This document shows positions 1-5,132 of a stretch of 5,915 nt of DNA, one piece after another; position 1 is the stretch's first letter, and every line of letters starts with the position of its first letter. The translations under genes and the position numbers were made by a program. Under the pieces are notes generated by a model. That model worked only from the letters and a program-made list of their open reading frames with translations, had not been told where the DNA came from and ran no database searches. The stretch comes from Candidatus Izemoplasma sp. (GTDB lineage: Bacteria > Bacillota_I > Bacilli_A > Izemoplasmatales > Izemoplasmataceae), in contig SKJA01000155.1 of assembly GCA_007116105.1 (NCBI GenBank), positions 1 to 5,915 on the forward strand, given 5' to 3'.

Positions 1-755
1 GGGGCTCGAAGATCGGCAACCTCATCCGCAATGGTGTAGTCAGTTTCATGCCCCACGGCGCTGATGATTGGGGTGCGAGCATGATAGATGGCCTCGGCCA
101 CCGCGCGTTCGTTAAACGCCCACAAATCTTCAATGGAACCACCACCACGGCCGACAATGATGAGATCATTGTCTGGATTCGCATCGGCTTTTTGAAGATT
201 TCGAACAATCGAAGGTGCCGCTTTTTCCCCTTGTACCACGGTGGGATATAACAACACTTTAACGAGTGGATAGCGGGTGTTGAGTGTGGTTATCATGTCA
301 CGGATCACGGCACCTGTATCCGAGGTGAGAATCGCAATTTGCTTTGGGAAAGCCGGAAGTGGTTTTTTTCTTGCAGAATCAAAATACCCTTGTTCAGACA
401 ACGCTTTTTTCAGCATCAAGTATTCTTGATAAAGATTGCCTAACCCTTTTTCCTGCATTTGGTCAACGTAAATTTGATAAGACCCAGCACTTTCAAAAAC
501 CGAGATGTTTCCCTGGACGACAACACTCATGCCTTCTTTTGGTTGAAAGGGTACGTGTTCTGCACGGGAGCGAAACATCACCGCACTGATGGAAGCTTGA
601 GCATCTTTAAGGGTAAAATAAAAATGACCCCGGGCGTTGTGTTTGAAGTTTGAAATCTCGCCTTCTAAAAGCACGCGCTGTAAATGCGTATCGTGGTCAA
701 ATTTATATTTGATGTATTTCGTGAGCGCGCTCACGCTGAGCGGTTTATTCTCCAC
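1..755 (-). CDS. xseA: Exodeoxyribonuclease VII large subunit, 3' end cut off by window
   Basis: This gene encodes the catalytic large subunit of exonuclease VII, which with several small XseB subunits degrades single-stranded DNA to oligonucleotides in the cytoplasm. I translated it by hand from a GTG at 753-755; 251 codons are open to the window edge. Residues about 5-100 match the N-terminal OB-fold (LEGEISNF, GHFYFTLKD, QGNISVFESAGSYQIYV). From about residue 130 the nuclease domain begins (ILTSDTGAVIRD, VGRGGGSIEDLWAFNE, SAVGHETDYTIAD). D153, R203, H236 and D239 line up, with a constant offset of two, with the residues I recall as catalytic in E. coli XseA (D155, R205, H238, D241). Family members are usually 400-450 residues, so the coiled-coil and C-terminal part lie outside the window. 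The GTG start is preferred because AAGGAGG lies 6 bases upstream and the frame is conserved from the first residues. It overlaps the end of nusB by 11 bases, which suggests coupled translation. Confidence 0.96.
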   Translation of the reverse strand, partial: MENKPLSVSALTKYIKYKFDHDTHLQRVLLEGEISNFKHNARGHFYFTLKDAQASISAVMFRSRAEHVPFQPKEGMSVVVQGNISVFESAGSYQIYVDQMQEKGLGNLYQEYLMLKKALSEQGYFDSARKKPLPAFPKQIAILTSDTGAVIRDMITTLNTRYPLVKVLLYPTVVQGEKAAPSIVRNLQKADANPDNDLIIVGRGGGSIEDLWAFNERAVAEAIYHARTPIISAVGHETDYTIADEVADLRA

Positions 756-1143
756 TAGGTCCCTCCTTCATGGTTTTAAGGATGGTGTCGAGTAGTTTGT
801 TGTTAAAAGCGACACTTTTAGAATCACCTAAATCCGTGTATTGATGGGTGAGTTCCAACGCTTCATCTAAGATAATCTCTGAGGGTGTTTGGGTAAACAT
901 CATCTCAAAAACGGCCAAGCGAATGATCGCACGGTCGACAAAAGATAAGCGTTTAATGGTGTAACTTACGAGCGCGTTTGAAATCGTCGCATCGATGTCA
1001 GCTTGATGTTCTAAAATACCGCTCAACACTTCATCAATAAAAGGGATGCCACTTTCTTCGTAGACATCAATGGCGCCTAAGTCGAGTTGATAAAGTGTTT
1101 CAATAATGCGAATTCGATGCGCTCTTCGTGTGTTCGTATTCAT
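745..1143 (-). CDS. nusB: Transcription antitermination factor NusB
   Basis: NusB is a small all-alpha RNA-binding protein. With NusE (ribosomal protein S10) it recognises boxA and supports antitermination and rRNA synthesis. The 132 residues match the usual 130-150 of the family. The N-terminus is arginine-rich (NTRRAHRIRIIETLYQLDL, residues 4-22), as in the boxA-binding helix. The core has the typical DRAIIRLAVFEM segment, a DEALEL helix and a C-terminal SVAFNNKLLD stretch corresponding to the usual S-x-x-F-x-N-x-x-L-D. An AGAGGAG Shine-Dalgarno at 1150-1156 sits six bases before the ATG, supporting this start. The gene ends with TAA and overlaps xseA. In many Bacillota folD lies between nusB and xseA; here it is absent. 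A probable promoter lies just upstream, after the pot operon terminator, so nusB-xseA is probably its own transcription unit. Confidence 0.95.
   Translation of the reverse strand: MNTNTRRAHRIRIIETLYQLDLGAIDVYEESGIPFIDEVLSGILEHQADIDATISNALVSYTIKRLSFVDRAIIRLAVFEMMFTQTPSEIILDEALELTHQYTDLGDSKSVAFNNKLLDTILKTMKEGPSGE
762..768 (-). promoter_or_regulatory. Shine-Dalgarno site of xseA, inside nusB
   Basis: The minus strand reads AAGGAGG, then six bases, then GTG. The site lies inside the last codons of nusB and fixes the GTG at 753-755 as the xseA start, despite the absence of an ATG. Confidence 0.85.
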
Positions 1144-1170
1144 ATAATTCTCCTCTTAAGTTCACGCGTT

Positions 1171-1179
1171 ATTTTACCA
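1171..1179 (-). promoter_or_regulatory. Probable extended -10 promoter for nusB-xseA
   Basis: The minus strand reads TGGTAAAAT: a TAAAAT hexamer one step from TATAAT, preceded by the TGn of an extended -10. The expected -35 position, 17 bases upstream, falls in the T-rich terminator tail (TTTTTA) and is weak, which an extended -10 can tolerate. Transcription would start near 1164, about 21 bases before the nusB ATG. This is inferred from sequence match only. Confidence 0.55.
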
Positions 1180-1190
1180 TAAATCAGACA

Positions 1191-1220
1191 AAATAAAAAG
1201 GGAAACAACGTTTCCCTTTT
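1191..1220 (-). terminator. Rho-independent terminator of the pot operon
   Basis: Positions 1196-1206 and 1210-1220 form a perfect 11-bp inverted repeat (AAAAGGGAAAC, loop GTT, GTTTCCCTTTT on the minus strand). The 3' arm runs into the T-rich tail TTTTTATTTT. It lies 10 bases after the potD stop codon. Read on the plus strand the stem is followed only by TTTTGTG, so it is mainly directed against minus-strand transcription. Confidence 0.9.
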
Positions 1221-1230
1221 GTGTGAAAAT

Positions 1231-2295
1231 TTAAGGTAATCTCACCCGGTTTAAGATGTCTGAGAGTTTTTGATCGTGTTGTTGCGAGATGAATCTGAAG
1301 ACGTATCGTGTGGTGCCTTCTGGGTAAGGGAAGTAGACTGGGTCATCGAAACCAAGATCGTTGACCATGATGTCAAACACTTCTTGGATGACTGGAGTAT
1401 AGCCAACCCACTCACTGTTCGCAACTTGATTGTCAACGTCTAAGAAGAAGTTGATGAATGTATGGGCTAGTTCAATGTTTTGGGCCGTGGTTGGAATCAC
1501 GAAACCATCAATCCAGACGTTGGTGGTTTGTGGTGCGTAAAAATTGAAGGTTACTTCGCGCTCGTCTTCTTCAGCCGCGAACAACTCATCGAAGTAATCA
1601 CCCGAGTAGACCAAGGCCATGTCTAAGTTTCCTGCGATGACTTCGCGTTTAAGGTTATCTTCGCCAAAGAGATCAAAGTTGGCGTTGCGTAACAGTGCTT
1701 CTGCTTCAGCGAGCTCGCTTTCACTGGTCGTATTGACGTTGTATCCTAAATGCAACAACGCCGCAGCGATGGCATCACGAGGGGAATCATACATACCTCT
1801 ACGGAACGTAGAATTAGGGTTGAATAATGCCCCGAATCCTTCGGCTTCGATGGCTTCAATCACCGCAGGGTTACTTGTGTTGTAAAGAATCCCAATGGTG
1901 CCCCAGAAATAGGGAATCATATAATCTGCCCAAGGCTCATCTTCAAAGATTAAACGAGCACGGTCGATGAAGTTCACCGACGCTAAATTCGGCAACAAGC
2001 TATGATCGATGGGGTGAAGTAAGTTACTTTGACGTAATTTATCAATCATATAATCACTTGGAATCGCCACATCAAACGGGGTTGTGTTCAGACGAATTTG
2101 TACTTCCATCGCCTCGTTTGAACCCACTTCAGTGTAGACAACACGAACATTGTGAGTTTCTTCAAACAACGCAAGAACATCCTCATCCATGTATTCTCCC
2201 CAGTTAAGGACATACAAGACTTCTTGTTCTGAACGGCAGGCTGCTAAACTAAACGTAAACAGCAGCACCAGTAAAGCTAACACTAATTTTTTCAT
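1231..2295 (-). CDS. potD: Spermidine/putrescine-binding lipoprotein PotD
   Basis: This is the extracellular substrate-binding subunit of the polyamine ABC importer, 354 residues, normal for the family. A lipoprotein signal peptide is clear: Lys-Lys, a hydrophobic stretch and the lipobox LAAC with Cys20 as the lipidated residue. The mature part follows PotD closely: LNWGEYM (31-36), PSDYMIDKL (79-87), IPYFWGTIGILYN (127-139), DSPRDA (170-175), LGYNVNTT (183-190), WIDGFVIP (261-268) and VGYTPV (297-302). W32, Y35, S80, Y82, W261, D263 and Y299 match polyamine-contacting residues remembered from E. coli PotD (W34, Y37, S83, Y85, W255, D257, Y293). The E. coli D168, E171 and W229 positions appear as Ser171, Asp174 and Tyr230, so preference among putrescine, spermidine and similar amines is not settled. 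An AAAGGAG at 2306-2312, inside the end of potC, precedes the ATG by 10 bases. The ATG shares one base with the potC TAA. Confidence 0.95.
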   Translation of the reverse strand: MKKLVLALLVLLFTFSLAACRSEQEVLYVLNWGEYMDEDVLALFEETHNVRVVYTEVGSNEAMEVQIRLNTTPFDVAIPSDYMIDKLRQSNLLHPIDHSLLPNLASVNFIDRARLIFEDEPWADYMIPYFWGTIGILYNTSNPAVIEAIEAEGFGALFNPNSTFRRGMYDSPRDAIAAALLHLGYNVNTTSESELAEAEALLRNANFDLFGEDNLKREVIAGNLDMALVYSGDYFDELFAAEEDEREVTFNFYAPQTTNVWIDGFVIPTTAQNIELAHTFINFFLDVDNQVANSEWVGYTPVIQEVFDIMVNDLGFDDPVYFPYPEGTTRYVFRFISQQHDQKLSDILNRVRLP

Positions 2296-3110
2296 TAAAT
2301 TTTCTCTCCTTTAATTGATTTTTGTTTTTTTCCAAACAAGTTGAATAAACTAAGAACGACAATGGTCACAAAGACCACCAACGTATTATACGCATACACC
2401 GAAGGACTAAACGTGCGACGGCCTAATCGTGAATATATCCAAATCGAGACATTTTGAAACCCATCACCGAAGGTGAAGTAACTGATCACAAAATCATCGA
2501 TGCTCATGGTAAAAGCAATGAGACTTCCTGCTAAAATTCCGACTTTAATGGAAGGAATGATCACCAACCACAACGCTTTAAAGCGGGATGCACCTAAATC
2601 AATCGCCGCATCGTAAAGGTTTGGGTCCAGCGTTTTCAGTTTCGGTAAGACACTCAACACGACAAAGGGAATGCAAAAGAAAATATGGGCAAGAAGCATC
2701 GTTTGAAACCCAAACGACAGCGGCAACAAACTAAACACCAACAGCAAGCTGATGCCTGTGACGATGTCTGGATTGACGACCGGAATGTTGTTTAAGACCA
2801 TGATTTTAAGTCTTTGTTTGCGGCTGAGTCCGTGAATGCCAATCGCAAACAAGGTCCCTAACACGGTTGAAATCAGCGTGGCCAGCACGGCGATTAACAA
2901 GGTGTTTTGAATGGCTTCTAACAGCCGCGGATTGTTGAGTATTTCGCGGTACCAAACAAACGAGAAGCCCGTCCATATCTGATCTCTTGAGGATGCATTG
3001 AAACTCAAGAATGCGATGATCACAATCGGAAGATAAATGATGCTGTAGGTGAAAATGACCAGTAAAATCGTTCCAACACGCGACAGTCTTAAGGTAAGTT
3101 TTTCACTCAT
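2295..3110 (-). CDS. potC: Polyamine ABC transporter permease PotC
   Basis: This is the second membrane subunit of the spermidine/putrescine importer, 271 residues, with about six hydrophobic segments (near 13-36, 66-92, 103-129, 134-156, 188-208 and 240-262). The cytoplasmic EAA loop that docks on the ATPase is visible at residues 167-186 as DAAIDLGASR followed by a conserved I-P, with Asp replacing the first Glu. The NNIPVVNPDIVTGISLLL segment and the GFSFVWYREI periplasmic-side start are typical of PotC rather than PotB. The ATG overlaps the potB TGA (ATGA), with a moderate AAGGTGA about 9 bases upstream at 3120-3126. It ends in TAA, sharing one base with the potD start. Confidence 0.94.
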   Translation of the reverse strand: MSEKLTLRLSRVGTILLVIFTYSIIYLPIVIIAFLSFNASSRDQIWTGFSFVWYREILNNPRLLEAIQNTLLIAVLATLISTVLGTLFAIGIHGLSRKQRLKIMVLNNIPVVNPDIVTGISLLLVFSLLPLSFGFQTMLLAHIFFCIPFVVLSVLPKLKTLDPNLYDAAIDLGASRFKALWLVIIPSIKVGILAGSLIAFTMSIDDFVISYFTFGDGFQNVSIWIYSRLGRRTFSPSVYAYNTLVVFVTIVVLSLFNLFGKKQKSIKGEKI

Positions 3111-3922
3111 ATCAGCGTCTCACCTTCTTTGTCAAAACGTAAAATCCAAAGATAGAGAACAATCATGAGCACCATCATCACGAGTGACACAATCGAGCCG
3201 GCGTTAAAGTTTGCGGTACGCATAAAGTAATCTTCGATGATGTTTCCAATCAAGAGTGTTCGACCCCCACTTAATCGGGCCGGTAAAGCAAAAGCCGTCA
3301 TCGCGGGTAACATGGTCATGATGACGCCACTCACAACACCACCAAACGACAGTGGCAACGTCACTTTGAAGAAGGTTTTAACGCGTGAAGCCCCTAAATC
3401 GATGGCTGCTTCAATCAACGCTTGATCCATCTTATCCAACACGGAATAGATGGGGAAAATCATAAACGGCAAGTACATTGAAATCATCCCGATGATGATC
3501 GCTAAGTCTGTACCGATTAAATTCAATGAGATGCCAAACATATTTAAGATGGAGTTCGGGAAAAATAAGCGTTCCCAAGCGACAATCCGTAACAACATGT
3601 TCGACCAAACCGGTAAAATCAAGAACGTTACAAACAAGGTTTTATGACGCGATGTTGAACGGGCTAAGAGATACGCCACAGGATAACCAATGAGAAAGCA
3701 CAGGGCAGTCACGATAAACGCAAAACGAAACGAGTTTCGAATCGCCGTCGTAATGACAGGACTTCTCAACACCGAAAAACCTTCTAAGGTAAACGTAAAT
3801 GAACCGAGGCGAAAGATGTTTAAATCCGAAAAAGCCACCAATAGAATTAAGGCCATCGGCAACACAATGGTCAAACTCATCCACATCACATAAGGAAACG
3901 ACAGTGCGCGGAGTTTTTTCAT
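3107..3922 (-). CDS. potB: Polyamine ABC transporter permease PotB
   Basis: This is the first membrane subunit of the importer, 271 residues, and pairs with PotC to form the translocation channel. About six hydrophobic segments are visible (near 12-32, 64-87, 96-116, 139-161, 192-214 and 243-262). The EAA loop is at 171-190, EAAIDLGASR ending in TLP, close to the consensus. The segment around residues 101-121 (LPVWSNMLLRIVAWERLFF) is the usual PotB pattern, as is GGRTLLIGNII in the C-terminal part. The ATG overlaps the potA TGA in an ATGA junction. I see no good Shine-Dalgarno before it, so potB probably depends on translational coupling with potA. TGA is also its own stop, again as ATGA with potC. 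Confidence 0.95.
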   Translation of the reverse strand: MKKLRALSFPYVMWMSLTIVLPMALILLVAFSDLNIFRLGSFTFTLEGFSVLRSPVITTAIRNSFRFAFIVTALCFLIGYPVAYLLARSTSRHKTLFVTFLILPVWSNMLLRIVAWERLFFPNSILNMFGISLNLIGTDLAIIIGMISMYLPFMIFPIYSVLDKMDQALIEAAIDLGASRVKTFFKVTLPLSFGGVVSGVIMTMLPAMTAFALPARLSGGRTLLIGNIIEDYFMRTANFNAGSIVSLVMMVLMIVLYLWILRFDKEGETLI

Positions 3923-4947
3923 CGTCTCATCACGTGAATCGCTTCAGGTTCAAACGTGATGCTGACTTGGGTTCCAACGGTTTGTGAAAGGGTGGAGTGG
4001 ATGATGAATTCAATGGTGCCAACCATGACAATGATTTCGTAATGCACGCCTTTGAAGATGACATCGGTGACCAACCCTTCAATGCCACCTTGAGCTGGTT
4101 TAAGCTCAATGTCTTCTGGTCGAATGACAACCTCAACAGGGGTTTGTTCACCAAACCCATGATCGACACACGTGTACTCGGTGTTTAAAATGTTCACCTT
4201 ATAATCTTTGATCATCGTCGCCGGCAAAATGTTACTTTCACCAATAAACGACGCAACAAATCGATTCTTCGGTTCATTGTAAATGTCAATGGGCGTTCCG
4301 ATTTGTAAAATATGACCTTCATTCATGACCACAACCGTATCGCTCATGGTGAGTGCTTCTTCTTGGTCATGGGTGACAAAAATGAAGGTAATGCCAAGCG
4401 CTCGTTGCATTTCTTTTAATTCGTATTGCATGTCTTGACGCAGTTTTAAATCGAGTGCGGCTAAAGGCTCATCCAGCAACAACACTTTTGGTTTATTGAC
4501 CAGTGCCCGCGCAATCGCCACACGTTGTTGTTGACCACCGGACAAGGTTTTAATGTTTCGACTCTCGTAACCTTTTAACTTCACCATCTCAAGTGCTTTT
4601 AAGACTTCTTGTTCAATCGTCTCTTTAGGCATCTTTTTCATCTTCAACCCAAACGCAATGTTTTGGTATACATTCAGATGCGGAAACAACGCGTACTTTT
4701 GAAACACAGTGTTGATGGGCCGTTTATGAGCGGGAATGTCCGCAATGTTTTTATCTTCAAAAAGGATCTTACCTTCATCGAGGGTTTCAAACCCACCGAT
4801 CAAGCGCAACAAGGTTGTTTTACCACACCCAGAAGGACCCAACAAAGTGATGAACTCATTTTCATTGATGTAAAGATTAATGTTGTTCAACACGACTTGA
4901 TCGTCGAATTGTTTCACAAGATTTTGAATGTCAATCAACTTTTTCAA
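3919..4947 (-). CDS. potA: Polyamine ABC transporter ATP-binding protein PotA
   Basis: This cytoplasmic ATPase drives polyamine import through PotBC. Numbered from the TTG start (342 residues): Walker A GPSGCGKTT at 37-45, Q-loop FQKYALFPH with Gln83, signature LSGGQQQR at 135-142, Walker B LLLDEP with D159 and E160, D-loop ALD, and switch His193 in VTHDQ. The C-terminal third, with VVIRPEDIEL and following strands, is a TOBE-type regulatory domain, as in PotA and MalK. An in-frame GTG at 4951-4953 would add two residues, but the AGGAGG at 4955-4960 ends only one base before it. The TTG at 4945-4947 has an ideal seven-base gap and gives the usual MKKLIDIQN-like beginning, so I prefer it. potA is the first gene of the operon and overlaps potB by ATGA. 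Alternative close families (iron, sugar or thiamine importers) are excluded by the potBCD neighbours. Confidence 0.95.
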   Translation of the reverse strand: MKKLIDIQNLVKQFDDQVVLNNINLYINENEFITLLGPSGCGKTTLLRLIGGFETLDEGKILFEDKNIADIPAHKRPINTVFQKYALFPHLNVYQNIAFGLKMKKMPKETIEQEVLKALEMVKLKGYESRNIKTLSGGQQQRVAIARALVNKPKVLLLDEPLAALDLKLRQDMQYELKEMQRALGITFIFVTHDQEEALTMSDTVVVMNEGHILQIGTPIDIYNEPKNRFVASFIGESNILPATMIKDYKVNILNTEYTCVDHGFGEQTPVEVVIRPEDIELKPAQGGIEGLVTDVIFKGVHYEIIVMVGTIEFIIHSTLSQTVGTQVSITFEPEAIHVMRR

Positions 4948-4954
4948 GCGCACA

Positions 4955-4960
4955 CCTCCT
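4955..4960 (-). promoter_or_regulatory. Shine-Dalgarno site of potA, decides a TTG start
   Basis: The minus strand reads AGGAGG, then T-GTG-CGC, then TTG. The distance to GTG is one base, too short for initiation. The distance to TTG is seven bases, which is optimal. Confidence 0.8.
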
Positions 4961-4969
4961 AAGTATAGC

Positions 4970-5018
4970 CTAACAAATTTGCCTTAAAGATGCAAAAGCT
5001 GCACACGGCTTTGTTTAG
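4970..5018 (-). promoter_or_regulatory. Possible structured RNA leader before potA
   Basis: Within the untranslated leader, 5007-5018 (CTAAACAAAGCC on the minus strand) can pair with 4970-4983 (GGCAAATTTGTTAG). This gives an interrupted 11-bp stem of CTAA/TTAG, CAAA/TTTG and GCC/GGC, with one-base and three-base bulges. Inside it, 4991-5003 forms a small TGCA-GCTTT-TGCA hairpin. The foot of the outer stem lies nine bases before the potA Shine-Dalgarno. There is no T-run after it, so it is not a terminator. It matches no riboswitch class I can name, and part of the pairing could be chance in AT-rich sequence. Confidence 0.3.
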
Positions 5019-5051
5019 TATAAGTAAACTTCTAAATTTATAATAGTAAAC
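5013..5051. repeat. Operator-like palindrome and tandem heptamer downstream of the pot promoter
   Basis: The plus-strand heptamer AGTAAAC occurs at 5023-5029 and 5045-5051, 22 bases apart, close to two helical turns, so both copies face the same side of DNA. The first copy is also one arm of an imperfect 17-base palindrome at 5013-5029 (GTTTA at one end, TAAAC at the other). The pair lies just downstream of the predicted transcription start, a position suited to a repressor. This is an inference from spacing; no regulator gene is in the window. Confidence 0.35.
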
Positions 5052-5063
5052 AATCACCATTTT

Positions 5064-5091
5064 ATTATAGTGAAATACTTCCGCTTGTCAA
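5064..5091 (-). promoter_or_regulatory. Sigma-A promoter of the pot operon
   Basis: The minus strand carries a perfect TTGACA at 5086-5091 and a perfect TATAAT at 5064-5069 separated by 16 bases. Transcription should begin near 5057, leaving a leader of roughly 110 bases before the potA TTG. Both hexamers being consensus predicts a strong basal promoter, which makes control by a repressor or in the leader plausible. The promoter lies after the upstream gene's terminator, so pot is an independent unit. Confidence 0.88.
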
Positions 5092-5103
5092 TGCAAATGG
5101 TTG

Positions 5104-5132
5104 AAAAAAAAGCTCACGCTAAATGCGTGAGC
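5104..5132 (-). terminator. Rho-independent terminator of the GH13 gene, overlapping its coding end
   Basis: The minus strand reads GCTCACGC, loop ATTTA, GCGTGAGC, then eight T. The stem is a perfect 8 bp between 5125-5132 and 5112-5119, followed by the T-run at 5104-5111. The 5' arm consists of the last sense codons and the TAG stop falls at the loop and the start of the 3' arm, so the terminator is partly inside the reading frame. Confidence 0.93.

Noticed and set aside
48..653. Plus-strand open frames opposite xseA.
   Set aside because: They are antisense shadows of a continuous XseA translation with conserved active-site motifs.
3237..4188. Several plus-strand open frames of 60-80 codons opposite the pot genes.
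   Set aside because: They lie wholly antisense to well-supported genes, show no family motifs and have no promoter or operon context.
5019..5024. TATACT-like second -10 (minus strand) in the potA leader.
   Set aside because: No acceptable -35 is found at 16-18 bases, and a full consensus promoter lies 40 bases upstream.
4959..5060. A 33-codon minus-strand reading frame in the potA leader (MVIVYYYKF..., ending at a TAG inside the potA Shine-Dalgarno), a possible leader peptide.
   Set aside because: Its ATG lies upstream of the predicted transcription start, four bases after the -10. It has no Shine-Dalgarno, and only a leaderless GTG at about +1 could start it. An open stretch of this length is not unlikely by chance.
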